Shown here piece by piece: positions 1 through 14,000 of a DNA stretch of 64,000 bases. The notes beneath the pieces are model-generated. The model saw nothing but the letters and a program-made list of their open reading frames with translations, made no database searches and was not told the origin of the DNA. How positions within the stretch are numbered: the stretch's first letter is position 1; every line of letters begins with the position of its first letter. Source of the stretch: Lineus longissimus (lineage: Eukaryota; Nemertea; Pilidiophora; Heteronemertea; Lineidae); the NCBI RefSeq assembly GCF_910592395.1, contig NC_088325.1:8436109-8500108 (forward strand), in the 5' to 3' direction. The translations under genes and the position numbers were made by a program.

Positions 1-1397
1 ACAAGACTTACATTGTACGTTATTAATGACGTCGTGAGCGATATGATCGGATCTGGTCTGGTCTGGTCCGGTTAGGTTTGGCCCTTATATCGGATAAATC
101 TATGAACAAATAATATAATTCAGGCAAAAGAAAGAAAATATCTCTGACTCATCTTTTTTTCGATTTATGACTGGTTCTATCTACCCATTTATAGGGGCTA
201 CAAATTCTCCGAGGGTGCCCAACAGCATCAAACCGATCCCAACTTTATGTTTGCATGTGTCTGACCTGTCGAGTTCTCATAGCCAAAGCTCTTACAAAAA
301 GGTCCCATAATCAACTTTAAAAAAATTATTTGTGTCACAGTATGATTGATAACCCCGCTTTCTCTTTTCAGACAGAAACGATTTTCTCATGGGAGAGAAA
401 GACGATTGAAGATGGGGATACTAAATTGCAACCCAAAACAATTTTCAGTAGCTCAGCTTCTTTTCCTGGGGCGCCTGGCTTAGTGAAGCTTTGTCTTCAC
501 GTGGTTCTGAGGCTAACTCTTCTGTCTTCCCCTGTTATACTGATATATCGTGCTGTGAACTGCATACCCACAGTAGTTCAGGTTTAACAATTTTCTACTA
601 GCTGACCAATTAACTCTTGAGCCCATGTCACGTTTGAGACACTCTCTTTTGCTTCGGTATGAGCAACGTTGGAAGGAATGGAAACTCAGTCCTCAGCCCA
701 CGTAATTGTCTGGTATCAATTTATTACTTATACATTTATCATAATATGGTTTTCCCGACCTTCTGTATTTTCATTTGAAAAAAGGAAGTTTCGCACCAAG
801 AATTGCCTTATTTTAAATCATTGCGCTTCTTTTCTTCGCGTTATGGGAGTTTTGGGTTCGTTGGGGGGGGGGGGGGGGGGTATTTCGGGGGAATGAGGGA
901 ACTATTTGTATTCCACACGGTAAACTCAAATGAATGTCCCATCTCTCTCCCAATACTTCCTAGCAATACGATAAATGTTGCCGAGGATGTTGAACACCAG
1001 TGACTACATCTATTCACTACGGTGAGCGCATAAATAGCTTGGCCTACCCTTCACTCGCTCATTATTCCCTCTGCTGACGACGGGAGACGCTCATTTCAAT
1101 GTGGCTTGATCAGGTAAAAAATAGCATGACTCAAAGTGTACTTAGGTATTTTGTGCCGATGAAAACTGGCGTGACACATCTGACGGTATCCATCTGCCTA
1201 ATCGATTAAAATTTTACAAAACAATACATCATGTTACTCTGACGACCACCGCAAGGTGTAGTGACAGAGATGTCTGTGTGTGGACGCAACTCAATCAGCT
1301 AACGGAGCCAGCAGATGATGGCTTGACTAGAGTGGGTGTAACTCTGACGAAAACGCTAATGAAGACTAGCGCCGCCTATTGGGATGCCGATACCCAA
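1..1397. other. 3' flank of receptor gene, no gene seen
   Basis: This stretch lies downstream of the receptor stop codon. I see no convincing exon; the short open frames have no domain-like composition. An uninterrupted run of 18 G occupies 863-880. Confidence 0.5.
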
Positions 1398-2031
1398 TTA
1401 TTCCTGACTTGGCTGTCTGAGGTTCAGATACTCTCCATGTTTAAATGGTGCTACTGGACCTAAATGTGCATAAAGTGACTCTTGGTTGTCAGTCATATCG
1501 TCATTCAAGCGACTTGGAGTCCGCTTATGGGCCCCATTTGTTTGGCTCGCACCGCTTTCGACTATGCTTTGGCCAGGCTGTTCTTGTACGGGGATTATTA
1601 AGTTGTTGTATGTGTCTTCAGTCCCCTGTCTTTCCTGCCGCCTTTTTTCCCCGCTTGACAAATTCTGCCTAAGCTGATCGAAGGCCGGGGCATATTCCGT
1701 TTGATTATCTGGGTTTTCACTTGAAGCACCTTTCTGCCGTGTATGATGACTATCGACGTAGTCGTATGCGTCTATGTCATCGTCTGAGTGCGCTGGCTCG
1801 TTCCCAAGGATTCCGTGTATTTGAACGTGGTGTCCCATGACCGTTGGTTGTTCAGTATTCTCGTATGTACGTACAGAGGCTTTGCCGGCTTTTGTGAGTT
1901 CAACCCTCGTATCATCGTAATCTACAGTGTCATTTAAAGGTTGCTGATTCCTGACGATTCTTGTGTCATCGTAAACTAAGGTATCATTTGCAGGTCGATG
2001 ACTCTGCCCCCATCGCACCAGTCCACGTTTC
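1398..2031 (-). CDS. Receptor exon 7: cytoplasmic tail with ITIM/ITAM-like motifs
   Basis: This terminal exon (TTTTCGTAG acceptor, phase 2) encodes 211 residues and a TAA stop. It is hydrophilic and disordered-looking. Two near-repeats, LVYDDTR (Tyr471) and VDYDDTR (Tyr489), are followed by TYENT (Tyr507, a YxN Grb2-type site), DAYDYV, DTYNNL (Tyr592), SLYAHL (Tyr638) and GEYLNL (Tyr652). SLYAHL matches the ITIM consensus [ILVS]xYxx[ILV]. YAHL-x10-YLNL is close to an ITAM but with a longer spacer than the usual 6-8. That these tyrosines are phosphorylated and bind SH2 proteins is inference. Confidence 0.85.
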
Positions 2032-5000
2032 CTACGAAAATAAACAAAAAGTTAATGAGCACTTGCGAATGTCTTTTGAAGCAACAATGTACAGTCCTAC
2101 TTGAAAGTACATTTCCACAGGTTTTTTTCAATATCACAGAGATAGAATAAGATAATTGAATGCGGTTTTCAGAAGGGAATGGTCTAGTTGGTCATGTATC
2201 TATTCTATTTGGACCTTGCTAAACCTGTCTCTTCATTATGTAACAGGCAATTTTTTTTATTTTTTTTTTGTTCTTTTTCACAATGTATGGGTGAACTATG
2301 ATGCAACAAAGGTTGTTTTGCTTTTATTACTAGAAAATTCCTGTTAAATTCTTTCATTTTGAAGATAAGCTTTAGCTCGCTACAGGTGATTGAATTGTTT
2401 TCCGACAGCTGGTGACCTTTGAGAACACCCCTCATAGTCCGCAATGGAATCAGTGAGGGTCTTTATGGCCAACTCAGCTGATACATGAAGGATTCTTTAT
2501 CAAAGGTTATGGAAGAGATTAAAAAAATAACATAAAAATCCTAAGGAAAAATCTGCATTTGTCATGAGTATCGCACACATTCTATGTAATTGCAAGTACC
2601 AAAAGCACAGTATATGGGCTCATGTGAATTTTGGAAAAGGCACATGAAATGAATGATTTTTAAATCTTTTTTGAAATGTTTGTTACTCGAAATTGGTGCA
2701 GATTTTCTTCTCTGCATCAAACAACGATCAAATTCAGGGGAAAAGAGAAGGAAAATGCGTAAATTGCAAGGCTCCATCTGCTCCTCCCCCTTGAATTCCC
2801 GGCAAAACAGCACTGCTCTTATTGACCCTGTTGGCGAGGTGAAACCGTAATTACGTCTCGGCATTTCGCTGGCATTAGCAGCGGAAAATCAATTGACCCT
2901 TTGGGAGCGAAGATCAACGAAATCGTATTTTTCTCATACCTAAGAGTAAGAACAAAATTTGAAAATCCTAAAAAACTTCAAGAAGTGTTGTTTGCTACTA
3001 AAAAAGAGAACAAGAAACATATTGAAATAAAAGCCCATTCCTTTTGAAGATTAATCCTTTACCAAACATATGAACCTTCTTCCAATTCGATTCGATTTGT
3101 AAAGCATTGTTTGTATGGTACTACAGGAGATTGATTTATGCGATGGTAACTTGTGGGACTTTTATTGCTGATCCTACTATGCTCTATTCTTCCATTTACC
3201 TGTCCAACTTCCGAACCCACAAATATTATTTCTAAGTCCAATGTTGAGGAAAATGGGGTGGGAGTATGGTCAAAATAGTAATGTCCTGGTTGAATTTATT
3301 ATATAGTCGGTGTCCAAGCACTGAGATGACCATCAAAGCGTCCTAAACTCTATGAGGTAATCGGTATGTAAACCGGGCGAAAGCGTGACAACAGCTTCCG
3401 CATGCTCTCCAATGTTACAGCTCAAGATAGGACACCAAGATTTGGGCTTTCACAGTTTGAACAGGGACAGTAATACAGGGTTATCCAATTGAATTGTCTG
3501 GCCAAATGATAAACTGTTACGTTAGCCTGTAACTGGGGTAATGGGCATGATTTGAAAAAATGAATGGATTAAGCTAATGAACGTTACTCAAAAGGGTTTA
3601 TTGCTGAATCATTTATCATCATCATCATCATCATCATCATCTACATCCGATTCAAACATCAACTCATTGTCATCATCATCTTCTGTCAGTTCGTCATTTA
3701 ATGGAGGTGGGATCACTGCGCCCTCATTTTCTTCAGGAAGAAGCCCGCTCAGTCACCATCTACTGACGACCACTGGTTCGGCCAATCTTTCCCAACCGTG
3801 ACTGATCATACGGACTACTTCCTGTCGGGAAATCGGATCACAGTTTCCTTCCTCATGAGCATGCCCAATTTCCCATGATTTCCATAAGGACTTGAGGTGG
3901 CTCTTAAAACTGCGGTTAACCGTTAAGTCCAAAGGCTGGAGAAGGGAGGAGGGAGTCATGTCTATTCGCCCGTGGGATTTCTTGACGGAACAGGTGATGC
4001 CTATGGGTAGGGTATTGATCTACGATGAGAGGGAGGTTGGTTTTTTTTTATCTCTGGCCAAAATACAGAAAAAGAAAATGAAACTTTGTTTTTGGCTATT
4101 ACATTGTAAATCGCATCAGAATGAGTGGTTCTCTTAAGCGAGGCGCACGCAGAGTAATACGGCTGAGACGTTTTGGGGTATTTCATTTCTGCGTTTCTGA
4201 TGTAGCCGTATTCAGACACTAAACAAAAGGTTCCTGTGTGTGCTTGCATACGCCTCGTCACCTGGTATGACGTGATCGCTTCGGCTGTCTAAAGCAAAGT
4301 GACGTTGCTTTTTTCCGGTGTGTTCTTAAGAATTAACTATAGGCCCCTGGGTCGAAATTATTCAAAAAAAAATCTCGAAAATGCCACTGACTGTAACAGC
4401 TCACAATTATCTTTTACTACACTTGAGAGCAAACGTTTTTCGTCAATACCTGACAAAAAATTGAGGTACAGTCCTTCCAGAAAGTAGATATCCACTGTTT
4501 TAAAAAAATATCACAAAGATAAAGTAAGATATTTGAATGAGGTTTTCAGAGTATTGTATATTTAGTTGGTCATATATCTGTTGTATTTGGATGCACCTAA
4601 TTCTATCCCTTCATTATGTAACAAACATTTCAAAAAAGGTCCAAAAGTCACTTTTTTATTTCATGTGCCTTTTCAAAAATTCAAATGAGCCCACAAACTG
4701 TGCTTTATGACCATCATTTTTGGCACTTGCAATTCCATAGAGTGTGTTCGATAGTCATGACAAATGTACATTTTTGTTTAGGATTTTTATGTTATTTTTT
4801 AAATCTCTTCCATAACGTTTGATAAAGACCCCCAATCCTTCATGTATGAGCTTAGTTGGCCATAAAGACCCTGACTGACTGCATTGCTGACTATCAGAGG
4901 TGTTCTCAAAGGTTACCAGCTGTCTGAAAAAAACAATCACCTGTAGCGAGCTAAAACTCATCTTCAAAATGAAAGAATTTAACAGGAATTTTCTAGTAAT

Positions 5001-8000
5001 GAACGCAAAAATAACCTTTGTTGCATCATAGTTCACCCATACATTGTGAAAAGAACGAAAGTAAAATAAAATACAAAAATGACTTTTTGGACATTTTTAA
5101 AATTGCCTGTTACATAATGAAGTATATCGGATGGCCGAAATAAAAAGTCACTTAATTCGAGATTTAATAATGTCGCTGTATAATTTGCACTCATTTGCAG
5201 GTAGTTGTTGACATCGTTTGTTGAAAATGTCAAGGTTTTTGGCGGTAAAGTTTTGTTACAATTTAAGAAAATAATAAAGTGCTGTGTCAAAATATGACGT
5301 GTCCGATGGCAGGGGTCACTCTTGACTGCAGAAATCTTTACCCTGACGAGGATTATAATTTTTAACAAGATGGTGCACCTTCACATACAGTTAGTGCGAT
5401 GCAAAATTATTCGGATCAGACGACACCCGAGTTCTTCCGGAATCACAGTCACCGGACTACTCCATGGACTCTATGGACTACTCCATTTGAGAACCTTTAA
5501 ACGATAAGTTTACGGAAATGTACTAAAGGAGAAAATAACGAGCGCCTTGGAGAAAATTACTCAGGACGAGATTCGGAAATGAATTTATTTTAGAAAAATG
5601 TATTACAAGCAGTTAGCAGGCATGACGGGGGACATATTGAGCAGCATTTATTCAAGTCTAAGACTCGCGTCAGTACAGTTTAAGTATTCCAGCATGGTTA
5701 TTTTTGATGCACTTGTTAATTTTCTTCATTGTGGCAAAACTATCAAACCTGAAACTTTGAAATTTCAACGAAACGGTGTACACATTTTGAGTATGATGTC
5801 TCTAAATGTGATGTTTTCGAATTGTGAATTTAGTGACATTAGCGAGTTTCTGCATCGTTTACGATTACGATTACGATTTGTGGTTGTTGTCATCGATTTT
5901 TTGTGCTACGTCATCCCCCGCGAAATCGTCGATGGTACTTTGAAATCGTAATCGTAATCGTAATCGTAACCGATAAACTATTAGCTTACCATAAAACAAC
6001 TGCCACAGTGACGACTAATGTAGCTACAATGACAGATCCTCCAACCAGACCGCCAACAAGAGCAAAACCTGTGAAAACAAGGACGACAAAAGATGGATTA
6101 TATGTTCATCAAACTATGGCCCCAGCCATATAGCATGCAGTCAAAATGAATGAATGCATAATTAAACAAACGGAGCCAAATTGCTATTTAAAGAGACGTT
6201 TCTGAAATGTTCTGACGAAGTGTTATTTACAAGACCTGTATTTTTTCGGAAGTGGCTATTTGGCAAGCCCGACTTACCAAACAGCGCATTTTTTGCCCTG
6301 AATGGAGAACCGAACTCATTAATATTTATAGTTGTCAAAGGGCACATTATCATTCAATGGCAAAGCGGTCAACAACACTACTAGAGTTACAGCGAAGGAC
6401 CTTAGCAATGTACCCAATTCATTTATTACGCTTATCAGTTAATCACATACTCGTCTATATTCCTCTCCATCGATTTTTGACAAGAACACGAGTTTAGAAA
6501 AAAGAAAATGAATCGAGAACGAGAAATCGGCCATTGTTAATTATGCGCATATTAATTCAAATATGACGTCACTGCTCTCCGATTGGCTATTGCATTGTAA
6601 AGTATCCGGCTCGCCCAACAGGGTAGAATTTTTACTTGTTTGGCAAGCCGAGCTTGCCAAACTGGGTTGATTTTCAGTGCTGTTCGGCAAGCGACTCTCC
6701 AAACAGGGAAAACAATGATGCCTGTTCGGCGAGCGGCCTGCCAAATACACCCGGCATTGTTTTCTTTGTATTGAATCGACATTATTAGAGGAAAGTGCCG
6801 GGTTTTTTTGTTCTTTCGGAGGAATGGACCACTTCAAGTTCTACCAGGCGTGTTCATCTGCGAGACAAAGATGGAACTACCCCAGTACAATCGGAGCCTG
6901 TCCACAGCTGTTTTATTTCACACGAACAGATTAGTCTGGGGGCTCAGGGGGACTCTGTGTGCATCAGATGCCCTCTGAATTTGACTCTTGATCCTTGTAG
7001 GGGACCTAGGAGAGTTTAGAAGATGCCGTCCAAGATGGCCGCCGTTTCATTATATAATCCAGTATAACTCCCTTAATGATTGTGCTATAGGGCTGAATTT
7101 GGTGTATTTCCCTGTGTGATTTGGGTCAGGGAATCCATTAAAACCATGTCCAGTGTTAAACAAATGTTGGATCACTGTGAAATCCAACATGACCGCCGCG
7201 CCTTTAAATCAAGCTTAACCTGCTTTAGAATTAAGCTAAAGGGACATTGGTGTCTTTCCTCAGGTTTTAGGGGATAAAGATTCCAATAAAACCCTTCCAA
7301 TTGCATGAACAGTATTCCATCATGGTATAATCCAATATAGGACCTAGTTGCATCGTCAAACAAGTTATAGTCTCAATGAAATGTCATCGTGATACCAGAC
7401 GACACAGCTTTGAAATACAACTGTGTGAAGTGTGTCACTCGCTCCTGTCCTTGTAGAGGAAAGAATGGTTGATGCTGTATTCTGTAAATGCCTAACCAAT
7501 GACCAAGGCAGTCAATGCAGAAATCCAATCGGGGTAATTATAACTATTTGAATTGCAATGTTAGCGATATGATACTGATTTTGGCTGTACCCAACGGATG
7601 CCAATATTCATTAGATCTAAGGTAAAAACGTTGATAGCGTATCGTATTGTATGTAAATGATAAGGTCTCTTATTCCTGTAAATATTGCTATCAAAAAAGC
7701 TCTTGTCACTGTAAAACACTTTTCTTACTCATCTCAGCAACATTTTCTGATAGTTTGTCAGTGTTTGGTAGGCAAAAAAAGAAGATGAGACCATAATTAT
7801 TGTCATACCATACCAATTTACGTAATGTTATAACTTGTTGACGATTAAACTAGGTCCTACAGTAGACTCGCGTATACACCGCCGTCAAAGCCAAGGCGCT
7901 TCCAAAATTTTCGAAGTCCAGTGAAGTTGTCAGTTTTTACTATAACAGTAGCGGGTTAGAGACGGGGTATCAATCATCTTTCGACTGGGATCATAGACGT

Positions 8001-11000
8001 AATTTGATCATATTTTGTCTAACTATTCCTGCACAATAGTAGCAGGATAATTGACTGAGGCTTTTATGAAGCGTTTGTCCGATCATGATTTTATAATTTG
8101 TTTCATGTGAAGTATTGGTGAATATGAAATTATCGCTCTTGTGCTCAGTATTAACTGTTCATAAGTCGTTGTACATGTATGGCAACGATTACAGAATATG
8201 GTGAAGGTGGGAATGCTGACATCGATTTGTATCCCGAGCCCAAGGCGACATCTCCATGCCTATTCATCAGCTCAAACGATTTGATATTTAGATGATTAGG
8301 CCTACATTCAGGCCCACCATTTAGGTCATGCGTATGCGAGGAAACCATCACAAAACGCGTGCCGATATCGAATCCATCCATGGACATTCTGCGATTGGTT
8401 AGCAAATGACCTCAGAAATACGCATGAGGAGCTCACAACTTTGAATGGGCGACGGGCTGATGTAGACGGATCAGTCATTCAGGAATTACAAGTATCGTCA
8501 GGGAAAACACAGTGCTTCCTGTTATACCAATATGAAAAGGACACGACTTCTTTATTGTATGAAGTGGCTCACAACAATCCCCTTCATTGTTGTCCAATGG
8601 TCATGAATAGGGGATTACCTATGTATATCCTACGAACCACTCTCTTCTAATCTCATGAAACTGATCCAGCCCGAGGACATCGTTCATGGGGATAATTGTC
8701 ACAATGACAGCTTACAATTCAAGCAGCCTAGTTTTTGGTGAAATCATGAACAATTTTGATGTCATAAAACCCCACAAAGTCGTCGCTTCGCTTCTGCGAT
8801 GGACTTGACTGGAGGGAGGGAGAATTGGTAGTGCAAACGGAGGAGAAAACACCTTACCTTTGTAAAGAAAGAATTCAGCTCCATAGGGGCATTTTCACTT
8901 GATTGGGGGGGGGGGGGGGGAATATTACAAGGGGTTATTTTACTTGGGGCGGCAATTTTCCGGGGGGCAATGTCGGGAGACAATTGACGGGGGGGGGGTT
9001 GTCCTAGAACCCCTCTGGATATTACCATCATGAAAGCTTTTAAATGCTTTCTGCCATGATTTTGGAGCAGGAGGTAGCCGTCTGCTCAATTGTTGGTGAC
9101 AATGATGGTCAACAAGTAGAACTTGGAGAATTAGCTGAAATTGAACAGAGTGACAAGGAAGATGATTCACAGTTTTTTTTATGAAGAGCCAGATTATCAA
9201 AAATAAACAAAATTGTTCTTTGCTTCTTTAGATTAAATGTATCCGTATCCGGGTGAAAGGAATGGCAAGTTGCCATTAAAATAATGCATCTGCCTTCCCT
9301 TTACACAGAAACATTTCATCCGTCGTAAACATTCAATGCTGCAGGATTTTAGCCCAACAAGGATAGTCCACTATCTAGCACAATGCTCTGAAGCATTGAC
9401 AACGCATGTACAATGTAACATGTTTCAACATTGTTCGCAAACGCCAGGTAACCTCCAGGACTGACATAACTGAGTATCCCGTATAAACGCACAGGTCGCT
9501 TAATAGTGCTGAAGTGGTTATTGTCGTCCTGGGTACACATAAAGTGTACCCATGTTCAATGTCGTACAGTGAAATTGTACCCTGGGTCCACTTTCTATTC
9601 ACAAACTGTAACCAGCTTCCGATTTAGAGACCTGGGCACGAGTCTGTTCTCGGTGAAGTCACGTGACGTGCATACAAGATCAAGATGGCCGCGCAACAAC
9701 TTCGGATGATTGAAGAGGAAGTTGTTCCGTAGCGCCACAAAAGATGTGACGACTACTGGATAATGTGAAATGAATTTAATTTCTTAACCAAATAATATTT
9801 ATATATTTTAAAACCGCTTAGGGTAAAGTTCATATACCGGGAAATAATTCAATGTCACAATGTCAATGCCTCAAATGCCACTATCCTCATCTCATGAAAA
9901 GTCTCAGTTTATATGTGCAATCCTGTATGTCGGTACCACTCGAATGACTACGAGAGAAAGTTTGTCATGACAGTGATTAACGTAAGAGACACCAGATGTC
10001 GATATCATGAAAGACGCACGATGACTAACACACAACACAACTGCTCATCCACGTCTCTTATAAACAATGGATTTCCCATGACTGGGCTCATCCACAACTC
10101 CGTTGAACAATGGATTTTCCATGACAGGGCTCATCCACACTCTGTTGCACACACGACGACGGAATTCCCAGAAGGTATCGTAATGATGAAGTGCTTGCTC
10201 AAGGCCTCGTTCGTACACTGCATATAAGATGCGCACTGGCTCACAGTTTCACGAATGTATACCGTTTTAAGAAGTCTTAAACATGGATTAAAATCCCATC
10301 TCACAGATACTGACTTCCTGCCACCTGTTTAGGTACACTTCTGCTTCCATATCAGGATGTTCCCAACACATTTAACCTCTTTGAATAGGCTAATTTTGTC
10401 CTCATTTTAGGAGCTCAAATTTACATGTGCTGATCTGCCATCTTTGGGTAGGGAGGAAGAAAAGGGCCAAACTGAGGAAGAACATTTAATTTTGGGAAAT
10501 CTTAACCAGGTGGCAGCAAATATTTAGCAGACAGCATTTTAACAATACTCATACACAAAGTTAGTTTATAAATAAAGTTTATCAACCACGACCGAACAGA
10601 AGTCAACCAACTTTCCAGCTGGACATGAAAACGTTTCATTCTCATCCTCGTCATCTTCGCTAGACACATATGACTGGATCAGATCCATAATCAGATAATT
10701 AGAATTACTTACGCCGTCCGTCAGGCCTCGATCGTGTGCATAATTATGTCATGTATGTCAAAGCGTCAGTTACACCTTGCGGAGGATCGTGGAACCAACT
10801 TACCTAAATCGCGTGGACCCTGGGTACAATTTCACTGTACGACATAGAACCTGGGTACACTTTATGTATACCCAGGACGACAATAACCCCTTCAGCCTTA
10901 ATAGTTCGGGTCATCATGGTATATTGTTATTTTTTTACACTGGAAATGGCTTTAAAGGATTCCCTGACCCCAATAACCTGGAGAAAGACACCAAATTCAA

Positions 11001-14000
11001 CCCTATTGCACTATCATTAAGGGAGTTCAACCACGAGCCTGTTTTCTCTCGTGGCCGACTGCAAGTTGCCTTTTACGGAGACATTTATTTTCTAAGTCAA
11101 AACCATGGATCTATATAGATCCGTGTCGACGCCAATAACCCCGAAGGACTGCGCGACGAAAGAACAATAACAAAGAATGTCGTCTTCTATATATCACTAG
11201 TAGGAGGCTTTGTCCAACTTAACGGTTTATCTAACTTTTCCCTGGTTCATACGACCATCCGACATTGGCCGACTTTTTCCTGAAAGGTAGGATTTCTAAA
11301 ATAAACCTGCGAAAAAATACTAGGGCTTCCCAAAATTCAACATAGGCCTTAATTTGACCTTTACTGCCCTGCTTCGGGAAGCCCAGCATTTTTACAGTTT
11401 TTTTAGAAATCCGACCTTTCGGGAAAAAGTCGGACAATGTCGGATAAATCAGGAAAAAGTTAGACAAACCGTTAAGAAGTCGGAAGAAGCATCCGAATAT
11501 TGTAAAAAAATACTGCAGCCTACTACCTGTATATCGGGTGGATAAAAACAACCGCACCTAGTTTTAAGGGTTAATAAACTATCCAGATATCCAGTCTATG
11601 GCAATGAGATTCAGTGAATAATGAGTCCTGGATGTTTTTTTCAGCGTTTGGCTTAAGATAGACTTGATAACGTTACACTTGAGGCAAAATTAAAATGATA
11701 GACAGGGAAATCAATCGACCAAACCATTTACCAATGATAAAAGTATAGTGGATAAGTAACAAGTCACCAGTTCATTTTCAGAGCCAACCACTTAAAATCA
11801 ACTAACCATGACCTAAGTACCGACAAACCAATCAGTGTGAAGGGACCACGGCCTGTGCAATGCATATTCTCGTGTGGGCGGTCATGCCTCAAGTGATCTC
11901 AAGGAGATGACTGTCGTTTACATCTTCGTTTATGTGGAACGAAAACATTTTTAGCGTGTTTTGGTAGTAGCTAGCCTTAAGCTTTTAGCTCCCTTTATAA
12001 TTGACGCATAGTTTGCAACTTTGCTGAGGAGGCCTTCATGTCTAAATGAGCGTATGAAGTATACACGGACTGGTCTGACATTGATTCTAAAATCGCACAA
12101 TGTGTTGATGCGAATAACTCAGTTTGAGAGAGAATGAAGTTTTTCTATTGGAAATCTTAGAGGCTTTTTGACATTTTCCTTTTATTATAAGCCCCCTTCT
12201 TTGGAGGGGCTCTTAAGATACACGCGTATGCGGGAGTATAATGACGAGAAATAACGAGAGTAACCTGTATAGGCTACAAACAATTCTTTTGGTTTTTCAA
12301 AATGGCGCTGAATTAACTCCGTTTACTTTACGATTTCTCCGCGATCTTCCGGTGGTGGTTGCTATCCCATTGGTTGAAATTAATTTAAATCTTCATGGGA
12401 ATTCGCAACATATGCCTAAGAAATTTGCCAATTATATTAATATTTTTATTAGAGAAATATCCGTCCTAAATAATGACAGAAATATATTTGACGTGGCAAT
12501 GCGATGAGATGCGACCAGCTTAATTGGCTTGTGTGACCGTTGTGAAGGCTCAAAAGTCTTCGCCTGATCTCTTAAACCGTGTGAGGTGTTGGAACTGACG
12601 TCAAAACGCAGTGGTTGACGTGATGCTGGGCCCCTTTATGACGTCATGGCTTTGAGACGGACATGACGTCATGCTCCTAGGGAGCATGGCGGCAAAGTTG
12701 CGCGGAATGGCGGGGAGGCGCGCCATGTGGGTTATGCCAGGGGTGGTGTGAACGGTTTCGCAGGAGTTGCTCATCAGACACTTATAAGGGCGATATTGAT
12801 CAAGATGGGTTGGCCCTGCAGAGGCGGGCCGTGGACTGTTGATAGAAAAATGTTCCTATCCTAGATGCGCGGCTGTGGGGAGTAAAAGGCCGCATATCCA
12901 GTTGACCTGTAAGTATTTTACACGTCGGACAGTCTGGGACTGGAATGGTCCCGATGTTGGTTCCAGGGGTCAATAGCTTGACGGATAGCCTGACCTGACT
13001 GGATAGGATGTGACATGGAGTGCGTTGGGATACGGTTTAAGTAATGCTGCCCCTGTCTTTGGAGTAAGACTGGGGGAACCCTGTAGAGTACACATAGGGA
13101 AAAGTTGTTAAAAGACGTGGCAATGTATGTGTACAGTACATACTAGTCTAGGACATTGGGTGATATGAATAAACACTAGTAAATGCTTTTACTTCTATTT
13201 TGTACAGAAATGCCTAGTGTAAATGTACATGAAGTTTTAAGTAAAAGCATTTCCTAGTCTTTATTCATATCACCCATTGAGTCCCAGCGGAGCTACAGTG
13301 CGCAATCTATGGATCTATCTGAATTCGATGGTGTCCCTGAGTACAGCACTTTGGGGCGATTCTGGGTGGACGTGGATGAAAGACAGGATTGATATGGACA
13401 CATCATCAATGCCTGCGTGGTTATGGCTGGTGAAGTGCCGGCCGATGGTGTCATCTTTGTTGCCCTTGGAGATATTGTAAAAGTGTTTTACAAATCTGTC
13501 CATGAGGCGAAGCTTGGTTTGACCAACGTATTGTTGGTTGCATCTTTTGCATGTGATGCAGTAAATGAGGTTACTGCTTTTGCATGTGATGTGCTTCATG
13601 GCCGTGTATGAGCGCGTGGTGGTAGTTGTGCTACCGATCCTTCCCGTCAGGTTGAGTTTAGGGCAGTAACGACAAGAGGTGTTGGCTCTTGGGCACGCGT
13701 TGCGGGAGCCCGGAGGCAAACGGGTTGCGCCGGCAGTGGGGATTGTAGGTCCCCCTGATTATGTTGCGGTGTCGGTGAATTTGGCTCTGACCAGAAGATC
13801 CCGGAGATTGGGAGGTTTTCTGTGGCCAAATGTGATGCGAGAGTCATGTAGGTGACGTGTTGCAATGGATTTCAGGAGCACGGGCCAGTTGTGGCTAACA
13901 ATGCGCTGTAGTGCTTGGAAGCCCGGGATAAAGGTCGATATGAGGAAGAAATTGTCCTCAGTCGTCCCTGGTTGATCGTCCGTGTCCAGTGGAGCCTCAT

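Noticed and set aside
3577-3801. Plus-strand Ser-rich open frame
   Set aside because: It is the antisense of the Asp-rich tail of the Tigger relic on the minus strand.
5598-5951. 117-codon plus-strand frame
   Set aside because: No domain; its 3' part is the GATTAC hexanucleotide repeat and it lies in a receptor intron.
12241-12507. 88-codon plus-strand frame
   Set aside because: It crosses the border between the older repeat and the PLE insertion, so it cannot be an original gene.
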